Shown piece after piece: positions 32,270 through 39,927 of a DNA stretch of 64,000 bases (positions are counted from its first letter, which is position 1; every line of letters begins with the position of its first letter). Origin of the DNA: VXYL01 sp965199875 (lineage in GTDB: Bacteria; Pseudomonadota; Gammaproteobacteria; Pseudomonadales; Azotimanducaceae); the NCBI GenBank assembly GCA_965199875.1, contig OZ241346.1:2294001-2358000 (forward strand). The letters run 5' to 3'. A model generated the notes under the pieces. It saw only the letters and a program-made list of their open reading frames with translations. It ran no database searches and was not told the origin of the DNA. The translations under genes were made by a program, and so were the position numbers.

Positions 32270-34168
32270 ATGCCAACTGCCGAGAACTCCCCCGCTGCGC
32301 CGACCAGCCAGTTTCGTCTGCTGGCGACGCGCCGCCTGGGGCCGCTCTTCGTCACGCAGTTCCTCGGCGCCTTCAACGACAACGTCTTCAAGCAGGCGCT
32401 GATTCTGGTATTCGTCTTCGGCGGTCTGATCGCCAGCGACAACCGCGGCACCTTCGTCAACTTGGCCGCGGGGCTGCTCATCGCGCCGTTCTTCCTGTTC
32501 TCGGCCACCGCCGGAGCGCTGGCGGACCGCTTCGAGAAGTCCCGCCTGATCCGCATCGTCAAGCTCGGCGAAATCGGCGTGGCGGTGCTGGCCGGCATCG
32601 CGCTCCTGCTGCAGAACGTCCCGGCACTGCTGCTCGTACTGTTTCTGCTCGGCGTGCAGTCGACGTTCTTCGGGCCGCTGAAGTACGCCGTGCTGCCGCA
32701 GCACTTGAGTTCCGCGGAGCTGGTGGGCGGCAACGCGATGGTGCAGATGGGCACCTTCATCGCCATTCTGCTCGGCACCATCTTCGGCGGCGTGATCGGC
32801 ACCTTTGGAGACGTGTCGCTGTGGCTGTTCGTCTTCGTGGTCGCGATTGCCGTGCTTGGCTACCTGGCCAGTCGCGGCGTGCCGGAGGCGCCGTCCACCC
32901 ACGTTGGCGAACTGCGTTGGAACCCGGTGCTGGAGACCTGGGCGCTGATCCGCATCGCCCGGCAGCAGAGGGCGGTATTCCAGTCCGTGCTGGGCATATC
33001 CTGGTTCTGGCTGCTCGGCTCGGTCACTCTGGCGCAGATCCCCGTGCTGGTGGAGGCCCGCCTGGGTGGCGGCCCGACGGTGGTCACGCTCATACTCGCC
33101 TTCTTCACCATCGCCATCGCGGTGGGCTCGCTGCTGTGCGAAAGGCTCTCCGGCAAGCGCGTGGAGATCGGTCTGGTGCCGGTGGGCGCCGTTGGCGTCA
33201 GCCTCTTCGGCATCGACCTGTACTTCGCCATTGGCGGCGTCGAAGGCGAAGGAATGCGCAACGCCTGGGAGTTTCTCCACGGCGTCGGCAGCGGCCGGCT
33301 GCTGCTGGACCTCGGCATGATGGGCGTTTTCGCCGGCATGTTCGTGGTGCCCCTGCAGGCCAACATCCAGTCGCGCACGCCGGCCGATCGGCGGGCCCGC
33401 GTCATTGCCGCCAACAACGTGCTGAACTCGCTGTTCATGGTGGCTGGCGCCGGCTTCGCCATTGCTTGGCTGAACGCTGGCGGCGACCTGCCCGGGCTGC
33501 TGCTGGCGCTGGCGGTGGTGAACATCGGCGTCGCCGTCTACATCTTCTACCAGGTGCCGGAGTTCACCATGCGCTTCCTGGTGTGGGCGCTGTCCCACTC
33601 CATCTATCGCGTCCGGCACTTCGGCCTCGATGCCATACCGGAACGCGGCGGCGCGCTGATCGTCTGCAACCACGTCAGCTACGTCGATGCGCCCCTGCTG
33701 GCGGGCGCGGTGCGGCGGCCGATACGCTTCGTGATGTACAAGGGCATCTACGACATTCCGGTGTTGAACTTCATCTTCCGCACCGGCCGGGCCATACCCA
33801 TCGCCGGGGAACGGGAAGACCCGGCGGTCTACCAGTCCGCGTTTGCCGCGATTCGCGAAGGCTTGGCCGCGGGCGACCTGCTGTGCATCTTTCCCGAAGG
33901 CAAGCTCACCAGCGATGGCGCGATCGACGTCTTCCGCAAGGGCGTGGAGCGCATCGTCGAAGAGACGCCGGTGCCGGTGGTGCCGATGGCGCTACGCGGA
34001 CTCTGGGGCAGCATGTACAGCCGAGAAGGCAGGGGGGCGTTCCGAAAGTTTCCCCGGGGCTTCGGGCGCCGGGTCGACATCGCGGCCGCGCCCCCCGTTG
34101 CCGCGGAGCAGGTGTCCAGCGACGACTTGCGAGCCCGCGTTGCGGCGTTGCGGGGCGAGGCGCGATGA
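32270..34168 (+). CDS. Lysophospholipid transporter (LplT-like MFS) fused to a PlsC-type acyltransferase
   Basis: 632 residues from ATG 32270 (GTG 32261 is possible). Residues 10-430 are an MFS module with twelve helices and the LplT-like LGPLFVTQFLGAFNDNVFKQ. Residues 435-632 are a glycerolipid acyltransferase with the catalytic HxxxxD motif in VCNHVSYVDAPLL, RAIPIAG and FPEGKLTSDG. This resembles bacterial Aas/LplT proteins that flip and reacylate lysophosphatidylethanolamine in the inner membrane. The C-terminal acyl-ACP synthetase domain of full Aas fusions is absent, so the acyl donor must come from elsewhere. A GNAT gene overlaps its stop by 4 bases. Confidence 0.88.
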   Translation: MPTAENSPAAPTSQFRLLATRRLGPLFVTQFLGAFNDNVFKQALILVFVFGGLIASDNRGTFVNLAAGLLIAPFFLFSATAGALADRFEKSRLIRIVKLGEIGVAVLAGIALLLQNVPALLLVLFLLGVQSTFFGPLKYAVLPQHLSSAELVGGNAMVQMGTFIAILLGTIFGGVIGTFGDVSLWLFVFVVAIAVLGYLASRGVPEAPSTHVGELRWNPVLETWALIRIARQQRAVFQSVLGISWFWLLGSVTLAQIPVLVEARLGGGPTVVTLILAFFTIAIAVGSLLCERLSGKRVEIGLVPVGAVGVSLFGIDLYFAIGGVEGEGMRNAWEFLHGVGSGRLLLDLGMMGVFAGMFVVPLQANIQSRTPADRRARVIAANNVLNSLFMVAGAGFAIAWLNAGGDLPGLLLALAVVNIGVAVYIFYQVPEFTMRFLVWALSHSIYRVRHFGLDAIPERGGALIVCNHVSYVDAPLLAGAVRRPIRFVMYKGIYDIPVLNFIFRTGRAIPIAGEREDPAVYQSAFAAIREGLAAGDLLCIFPEGKLTSDGAIDVFRKGVERIVEETPVPVVPMALRGLWGSMYSREGRGAFRKFPRGFGRRVDIAAAPPVAAEQVSSDDLRARVAALRGEAR

Positions 34169-34533
34169 TCGCGGCTGCCGCTACGCCGTTCTCCTTCCGG
34201 CAGGTGAAGATCGGCCCGTTGGCGGACGAAGCCCCGCAGCCGACGGACAACGGCCTGGACTTCGTTCGCGTCGCCCGCTGGCAAGGCCGAGTGGTTGGCG
34301 GCTATCGGCTGACCCGGGTTGCGCCGCTGCGGTTCGGCATCGCCGCGCTCGTCGTCTGCGAGGGCTTTCGCGGCTGCGGCGTTGGCCGTTGGCTGCTCGG
34401 CCATGCCATTGGCGTCGCGGAATCGAAAGGCGCGCGGACCATCGATGCGCCGTGGTCCGCAACCGGCCTCTTTCGCGCCTTCGGTTTCGAGGCCGGCGAG
34501 CGCGGCTTGCAGCTTCAACTGGCGCCGGAGTAG
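34165..34533 (+). CDS. GNAT-family N-acetyltransferase
   Basis: 122 residues beginning at ATG 34165, overlapping the acyltransferase stop (ATGA). It shows a typical GNAT core: VGGYRLTRVAPLRFGIAALV, then CEGFRGCGVGRWLLGHAIGV (the acetyl-CoA pyrophosphate loop RGCGVGR) and a C-terminal GLFRAFGFEAGE. The closest pattern is the small single-domain acetyltransferases of the ElaA/YjcF kind. The substrate is unknown. ribH starts 2 bases after its stop, so all three genes appear cotranscribed. Confidence 0.82.
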   Translation: MIAAAATPFSFRQVKIGPLADEAPQPTDNGLDFVRVARWQGRVVGGYRLTRVAPLRFGIAALVVCEGFRGCGVGRWLLGHAIGVAESKGARTIDAPWSATGLFRAFGFEAGERGLQLQLAPE

Positions 34534-34535
34534 CC

Positions 34536-35021
34536 GTGCAGCAGTCCATCGACATCGCCGCCCTGCCATCGGTCGCGGACGCGAAGGTGGCCATTCTGCG
34601 CTCCAAGTGGTACGCCGACATCGTCGCCGGGATGCACGCCAAGTGCGTGGCGGTGCTGCAAGACAAGGGCGTTGTCGATGTCGACACCCACGTTCTGCCC
34701 GGATGCTTCGAGTTTCCCTTCGCCGCCGACGAGCTGCTGCAGCGCCATGTGCGCGATGGCCGGCCGTTCGTCGACGCCGTGATCTGTCTTGGCGTGGTGC
34801 TGAAGGGCGACACCTACCACTTCGAGATGATCGTCGACGAATGCGTGCGTGGCCTGGGCGCCGTGTCGCGCAAGCACGGCGTGCCGATCATCAACGAAGT
34901 GCTGCCGGTGACCGACATCGCGCAAGCGGAGCAGCGCGCCGCGGACGATGATCTCAACAAGGGCATCGAGGCCGCGGCCGCGGCGCTCGAAATCATCCAC
35001 TGGCGACGGCGGCTGAGCTGA
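34536..35021 (+). CDS. ribH: 6,7-dimethyl-8-ribityllumazine synthase
   Basis: 161 residues, standard RibH length. It condenses 5-amino-6-ribitylaminouracil with dihydroxybutanone phosphate, the penultimate step of riboflavin synthesis. Visible motifs are VLPGCFEFPFAADELLQ (substrate pocket), VICLGVVLKGDTYHFEMIVD with the catalytic histidine in YHFE, and GVPIINEVLPVTDIAQAEQR. The start is GTG 34536. Its TGA overlaps the hexosaminidase ATG by one base. No other riboflavin genes are near. 5-amino-6-ribitylaminouracil is also the precursor of the F420 deazaflavin ring. Confidence 0.93.
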   Translation: MQQSIDIAALPSVADAKVAILRSKWYADIVAGMHAKCVAVLQDKGVVDVDTHVLPGCFEFPFAADELLQRHVRDGRPFVDAVICLGVVLKGDTYHFEMIVDECVRGLGAVSRKHGVPIINEVLPVTDIAQAEQRAADDDLNKGIEAAAAALEIIHWRRRLS

Positions 35022-36868
35022 TGCGCCAGCTGATGCCGCTTCCTGCGGAGGTCTTGCCGGGGCCTTCGCGAAGGATCGAACGACGCGCCAACGCCGTTGC
35101 CGGCCGCGCCGGCAAGCGGCTGCGCGCCGCGGTACGCCGTCTGCCGCCCCTCGGCATGGTGTTTCGCTTCGATGTCGACGCGCCCGCTGCCGACCATCCG
35201 TCGCTTGACGACAGCTACGACTATCGGCTGCGTTTCGACGACGAGGTTCACGTCGCTGCGGATACCGAGTGGGGAGCGCTGGCGGCCTTGGCCACCGTTG
35301 CCGGCTTTGCGCTGGACGACTCCATGGCCGTTGCCGAAGTGCGCGATCGGGCCAGCTTTCCCTGGCGCGGCCTGATGATCGACACGGCGCGGCACTTCAT
35401 CCCGATGGCCGCGCTCGAGCGCACGCTGGACGCCATGTGGTTCTACAAGCTGAACGTGCTGCACCTGCACTTGACCGACGACCAGGGCTTTCGCTTTCGC
35501 TCCAGCGCCTACCCGGAACTCGCCAGCCCTGATTCCTACTCCGTCCGGCAACTGCGGCGGCTGGTGAAGGTTGCCGCCGACCGCGGCATTCGCGTCGTGC
35601 CGGAGCTGGACGTGCCGGGACACTCCACCAGCTGGTTGCTCGCGCATCCCGAGTGGGGCACCGGCGAGGCCGACCTGCCGAACACCCGCTTCGGCGTCTA
35701 CGGCACCAGCATCGATCCGGGCAAGCCGGCGGTGCTGAAGGCTGTGGATACGCTGTGCGCGGAGATCGCCGAGGTCTTTCCAGACGAGTTCGTCCACTTC
35801 GGCGGCGACGAGGTGGCGGACATCGGCCGCGGCCGCCAGGCCGAGTTTCATCGCCACGTGGTCAAACGGCTGACGGCGCTCGGCAAGCGTCCGGTGTGCT
35901 GGGACGAGTGCCTGCACCGCAGGCTGCCGAAGGACGCCGTGGTGCAGGCGTGGCGAGGCATGAACGCGAGGGACGCGGCCCTCGACGCCGGCTTCGACTG
36001 CCTCGTTTCCGCGCCCTACTACTTGGACCTGTTCTATCCGGCCGGCTACCACTACGCCTTCCAGCCGGCCGGCGACCTCGCCGCTGCCGAGGCGGCGCAG
36101 CAGCAGATGCCGCGTCTGCGCCATGCCCGCCAAGGCATGCAGTGGATGAGCGGATTCGCGCAGTTTCCAAAGCTGCGCAAGCCCAGGAAGCGTGGCCGGG
36201 TGCTTGGCGGCGAAGCCTGCATGTGGGCCGAACTGGTCACCGAAGAGGTGCTGGATGCGCGGGTTTGGAGCCGAATGCCGGTCGTCGCCGAACGATTCTG
36301 GCGCGGCGCCGAGGTGGACGACGAAGGCGCCGACCTCCTCGACCGGCTGGCGCACAGCCGTCGCGCCCTGGCGGCGATCGGCGCGGTGCCCGAAGACCGC
36401 GCCGCGGTCGACGAGCATCCTCAGCTGGCGGCGCTGATCGAGATGCTAGAGCCGGTGAAGTGGTACTGGCGGCTGCTGGGCGCCGACGGGCTCGCCAAGC
36501 GCATCGGCGGCGACGGCCCTGTCGTGCGGCGTCCCTACGACGTCGAGACGCCCCTGAATCGAGTCGTCGATCGCATTCCCCCGGAGAGCCTGGCCTCGCG
36601 CCGGGCAGAGGCGGACTTGAAGGCCGGCCGCTCCATGCAGGCATGGATCGCGCCTTGGCGAGAGCAGCGCCTGGCGCTGGAAGGCCATCCTCTGTTCGAC
36701 GAACTTCACGCCGTCTCCGATGCGCTGGAGGCCATCGCCGACATCGTGGCCGGCGAGGCGGACGCGACCAGCCGCGACATCGCCAAGCTGGCCGGGCCGT
36801 TTGGCGAGTATCTGCTGCCCATCGCCTACGCGGTGGCGGAACTCCGCGCCGGAACGGGCGCTCGGTAG
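35021..36868 (+). CDS. Beta-N-acetylhexosaminidase (glycoside hydrolase family 20)
   Basis: 615 residues. The GH20 catalytic barrel is marked by RGLMIDTARHFIPMAALERT, KLNVLHLHLTDDQGFRFRS, RVVPELDVPGHSTSWL and the catalytic Asp-Glu pair in FVHFGGDEVADIG, then VVQAWRGMN and GGEACMWAELV. Family 20 enzymes remove terminal GlcNAc or GalNAc by substrate-assisted catalysis. The N-terminal 110 residues form the usual accessory domain; no signal peptide is apparent, so it may act in the cytoplasm or be exported by another route. An extra helical domain (about residues 500-615) follows the barrel. An amino-sugar kinase-like gene is 31 bases downstream. Confidence 0.93.
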   Translation: MRQLMPLPAEVLPGPSRRIERRANAVAGRAGKRLRAAVRRLPPLGMVFRFDVDAPAADHPSLDDSYDYRLRFDDEVHVAADTEWGALAALATVAGFALDDSMAVAEVRDRASFPWRGLMIDTARHFIPMAALERTLDAMWFYKLNVLHLHLTDDQGFRFRSSAYPELASPDSYSVRQLRRLVKVAADRGIRVVPELDVPGHSTSWLLAHPEWGTGEADLPNTRFGVYGTSIDPGKPAVLKAVDTLCAEIAEVFPDEFVHFGGDEVADIGRGRQAEFHRHVVKRLTALGKRPVCWDECLHRRLPKDAVVQAWRGMNARDAALDAGFDCLVSAPYYLDLFYPAGYHYAFQPAGDLAAAEAAQQQMPRLRHARQGMQWMSGFAQFPKLRKPRKRGRVLGGEACMWAELVTEEVLDARVWSRMPVVAERFWRGAEVDDEGADLLDRLAHSRRALAAIGAVPEDRAAVDEHPQLAALIEMLEPVKWYWRLLGADGLAKRIGGDGPVVRRPYDVETPLNRVVDRIPPESLASRRAEADLKAGRSMQAWIAPWREQRLALEGHPLFDELHAVSDALEAIADIVAGEADATSRDIAKLAGPFGEYLLPIAYAVAELRAGTGAR

Positions 36869-36899
36869 GCGGCGGGTTCGGTGTGGCAAGTTTGGAGAC

Positions 36900-37973
36900 A
36901 TGAGCGCAGAGGCGCAGACGACCGAGCGGGCCCAAGAGGCGCTGCGGCCTTGGCGGCTGCCCGCCATGAGCGTTCGACCGCTCGGCACGGGACACATCCA
37001 CGACACCTATCTGGTGCATCCGGCCGACGGGTCGAACGTGCGGCCGAAGTACGTCTTGCAGCGCATCAACCCGTTCGTCTTCCCCGACCCGGACGCGGTG
37101 ATGCGCAATCTCGCCAAAGCGCTGGGGCACGAAGGCGGTCGGCTGCTGATCGCTCCCCTGGCCAGCGCCGAGGGCGAGCCCCTGGCGCGCGACGACAGCG
37201 GCGACTGCTGGCGCTTGTTTCCCTATGTGCCGTCGCGCAACTTCCAGCATCTGCCCGACGAACTGCTGCAAGCGGCGGGCGCGGCCTTTGGAACGTTTCT
37301 CGCCGTCTTCGCCGACTTCAAGCAGGCGTTGCAGCCGGTGATCGCGGGATTCAACGACCTGCCGAGCTACCTGGCGCACTTCGACTCGCTGCCGAAGACT
37401 GCCGAAGCCGCAGCCGAGTGCGACGCCGTGCAAGCGTTGCGCGGCGCCTTTCGCCCCGGCGCTGCCAGCGCGACCATTCACGGCGACTGCAAGATCAACA
37501 ATCTGCTGTTTCATCCCACCCGCCCCGAGATCGTCGCCGTGATCGATCTCGACACCGTCATGCGCGGCGATCCGGCGTGGGACTTCGGCGATCTGGTCCG
37601 CTCGGCCTTTGCCGGGGGCGAAGAAGCGGCCGCGCCGCAGGAGCTGTCGCTGCCTCGGTTCGAGCAGCTGTGCAGTGGCTTCGCCGGCGCCTTCCGCGGC
37701 ATCGACGACATCGACCGCTACGCCGCCGCGCCGTCCTACATGAGCTTCATGCTGGCGGTGCGCTTCCTCGCGGACCACTTGCAGGGCGATGTCTACTTCA
37801 AGGTCGCCAGTCGCGGCGACAACCTGTTGCGGGCGCGTTCGCAACTGCGCCTGGCGCGGCGCTTCCGACAGGCAGCGCCGGCGTTCGCGTCGGCCTTGGG
37901 GAAAGCGTTGAAAGAGGCGATGAGGGCGCCGCGACGAGACACGAACGCGCCGGCGCACGGCGTTGCGAGCTGA
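36900..37973 (+). CDS. Phosphotransferase-family sugar kinase resembling N-acetylhexosamine 1-kinase (NahK)
   Basis: 357 residues, the size of NahK. The aminoglycoside-phosphotransferase fold is clear: YVLQRINPFVFPDPDAVMRN, the catalytic loop IHGDCKINNLLF (D in HGD) and metal-binding VIDLDTVMRGDPAWDFGDL. The VLQRINxxVF and DTVMxGDPAWDFGDLVR signatures are those of the NahK-like group that phosphorylates GlcNAc/GalNAc at C1. Position directly behind a GH20 hexosaminidase supports use of released N-acetylhexosamine. Substrate specificity is inferred. Confidence 0.82.
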   Translation: MSAEAQTTERAQEALRPWRLPAMSVRPLGTGHIHDTYLVHPADGSNVRPKYVLQRINPFVFPDPDAVMRNLAKALGHEGGRLLIAPLASAEGEPLARDDSGDCWRLFPYVPSRNFQHLPDELLQAAGAAFGTFLAVFADFKQALQPVIAGFNDLPSYLAHFDSLPKTAEAAAECDAVQALRGAFRPGAASATIHGDCKINNLLFHPTRPEIVAVIDLDTVMRGDPAWDFGDLVRSAFAGGEEAAAPQELSLPRFEQLCSGFAGAFRGIDDIDRYAAAPSYMSFMLAVRFLADHLQGDVYFKVASRGDNLLRARSQLRLARRFRQAAPAFASALGKALKEAMRAPRRDTNAPAHGVAS

Positions 37974-37983
37974 GGATTCGCCC

Positions 37984-38943
37984 ATGCCCGAACAGCCAGC
38001 ATCGATTCTCGCTAGCGCGAACTTCGCGCATCACCGGCACCGCGGCTCTCGCGTGCCCAACCGCTATTCGGCCAAGGACCCGGAAGAACTGAAGACCCTC
38101 GGCATGGCGCACCGCATCGAGGTTCGCAACGCCCGCCTGCTCGATCCGGCGCCGACGCTCGACAGCAACGGCTTCCAGCTCGTCGTCGCCCCGACGGCGC
38201 TGGACTTGCTGGACAGCGAAGTCGTCAAGAGCCGGTTCTATGCGCAGTGCCGGGACGTGCTGCGCCAAGCGACCGGCTGCGCGGAGGTGCGCGGCGGCGG
38301 CCACGAATACCGCAACGGCTTTGGCGGCGAGACCGGGCCGCGGGGCGTCAAGCCGACGCCGAACGGCAGCGGCGGCGCCTACGCCCAGGGCATCCACGCG
38401 GACATGTGCGCGGCGGTGGAAGATCGCTATTTGCGCATCGTTCCCGACGAACGGCACTTCGAGAGCATCAACATCTGGCGCAGCGCCAACGGCGAGGCAA
38501 TTCGGATGATGCCGCTGGCGGTCTGCGACATGCGTTCCGTGCGCCCGCAGGACATCGTCTTCGGCGACGGGCAGAACACCGGCAACATCAAGCAGTACAC
38601 GAAAGTGGTGGACCAGCGCCTGATCCACGGCGCCCATCAGCGCTGGTACTACTTTCCCGACATGACCGCCGACGAAGTGCTGCTGTTCCGCCAGTACGAC
38701 ACGCGCCAGGAGCCGCTCAACCTGCGCACCGTGTTCCATCAGGCCGTGGCGGACCCCGGCACGCCGCCGGACGCGCCGATGCGCTACACCATCGAAGTGC
38801 GGATGCAGGCCATCTACGGCAAGGAAAACAACAAGGCCGAGCGCCGGGCTCGATTTCTCGCGCAGATTCCCGAACGCTACGCCGACGGTCGAGTCTGCGA
38901 CTGGTGGAGCGGCCCCATCGAGGGCTACGTGCCGCCGAGCTGA
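37984..38943 (+). CDS. CmcJ/NvfI-family oxidoreductase
   Basis: 319 residues. The family signature is present: HQRWYYFPDMTADEVLLFRQ followed by YDTRQEPLNLRTVFHQAVAD and RYTIEVRM. This family contains the cephamycin enzyme CmcJ, fungal NvfI and GA4-desaturase-like proteins, generally Fe(II)/2-oxoglutarate-type oxygenases acting on natural products. Most bacterial members have unknown substrates. It follows the sugar kinase by 10 bases, so it belongs to the same transcription unit, an unexpected link with amino-sugar use. Confidence 0.75.
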   Translation: MPEQPASILASANFAHHRHRGSRVPNRYSAKDPEELKTLGMAHRIEVRNARLLDPAPTLDSNGFQLVVAPTALDLLDSEVVKSRFYAQCRDVLRQATGCAEVRGGGHEYRNGFGGETGPRGVKPTPNGSGGAYAQGIHADMCAAVEDRYLRIVPDERHFESINIWRSANGEAIRMMPLAVCDMRSVRPQDIVFGDGQNTGNIKQYTKVVDQRLIHGAHQRWYYFPDMTADEVLLFRQYDTRQEPLNLRTVFHQAVADPGTPPDAPMRYTIEVRMQAIYGKENNKAERRARFLAQIPERYADGRVCDWWSGPIEGYVPPS

Positions 38944-39000
38944 GCGGCCAAGGTTTGCTGGCGTACGCGGCCGATCTTGGCCGAGCGCCTGGTCGCCCGC

Positions 39001-39864
39001 TTACCGCATCGCGGCAGAGACGTCGTCGGCGTCGCCTTGGTCCGGATACTGCGGGGCGTAGCGGCCGTAGATGTGCGCGCCGATGCGCTCCATGCGCTGT
39101 CGTTCGTCCGCTTCCAGGGGGCCGCGTTCCAGCGCCGCGATGGCCTCGTCCATCTGTTCCCGGTTGGCTGGGCCGCACAGCACCATGTCCACCGCCGGGT
39201 GCGACAGGGAATAGCGGTAGCAGTCCCGGGCGCTGGGCGGCTGCTCGCCGGGGGGCATCTTGGCTGGGTCGAGGAGGTGCCCCCAGCGCGTCGCCGTGTA
39301 GGTGACGATGGCCGGCCGGTTGGGCCGTTCGGGCACGAAGGGAAAGACGTCTTTCTCCGCGCCCCGATGCACGCCGTTGTAGCGCAGCATCAGCAGGTCG
39401 TAGGGGCTGCGCCCGTGCTGGTAGTCGTCCAGCAGCCGCGGCAGCAGCGGGCGGTTGTGGCTGCTGAGCGACAGGAAGCGCACCTTGCCGCGCTCGCGCA
39501 GCCGCGAGAACACGTCCACGAAGGCGTCGCTTGGAACTTCGTTGCGGTTGCCGAGCAGCAGGAAGTCGAAGTTCTCCAGGCCGGCGGTGCGCAGCGCTTC
39601 TTCGACCTCGCCCTCGATGGTGGCGGGGTCCTGGGAGTAGGACTGCACCGTCAGGATCAGCTCGTCGCGGTGCCGGCCCGCCAGGTTGACCATGGCCTTG
39701 GCGAAGTCCGGGCGGCGGACCGTGCCCCAGTACAGGTAGTTGACGCCGCGGTGGAACGCGTCCTCGATCACCGCCGCCGGAGCATCGAAGGTGGAACCGA
39801 TGCCCAGGCGGCTGGACTGCAAGCCGGTGCGGCCAATGGCGCGTCGTTCAAGAAACTCGTTCAT
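39001..39864 (-). CDS. Aldo/keto reductase family protein
   Basis: 287 residues from ATG 39864, with GGAGG 8 bases ahead; the adjacent TTG at 39867 is less well spaced. N-terminal RRAIGRTGLQSSRLGIGSTF, FDAPAAVIEDAFHRGVNYLY, then FDFLLLGNRNEV, LRERGKVRFLSLSSHNRPLL and a late VDMVLCGPANREQMDEA show the AKR barrel with the NADPH-binding C-terminal motif. In the usual catalytic tetrad position the first Asp/Tyr pair reads VNYLYWGTV, so Tyr is present, while the Asp is replaced by Asn. The substrate is unknown. Confidence 0.82.
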   Translation of the reverse strand: MNEFLERRAIGRTGLQSSRLGIGSTFDAPAAVIEDAFHRGVNYLYWGTVRRPDFAKAMVNLAGRHRDELILTVQSYSQDPATIEGEVEEALRTAGLENFDFLLLGNRNEVPSDAFVDVFSRLRERGKVRFLSLSSHNRPLLPRLLDDYQHGRSPYDLLMLRYNGVHRGAEKDVFPFVPERPNRPAIVTYTATRWGHLLDPAKMPPGEQPPSARDCYRYSLSHPAVDMVLCGPANREQMDEAIAALERGPLEADERQRMERIGAHIYGRYAPQYPDQGDADDVSAAMR

Positions 39865-39927
39865 CAACTCGTCCTCCGACGATGGAAACCAACGTTGGAC
39901 CGGCGCCGCAACGTCTCGTCAAGGCGC

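Noticed and set aside
31943..33673. Long minus-strand frame opposite the LplT-acyltransferase gene
   Set aside because: Antisense shadow; only its last 33 codons, beyond the plus-strand gene, were considered as a possible short frame.
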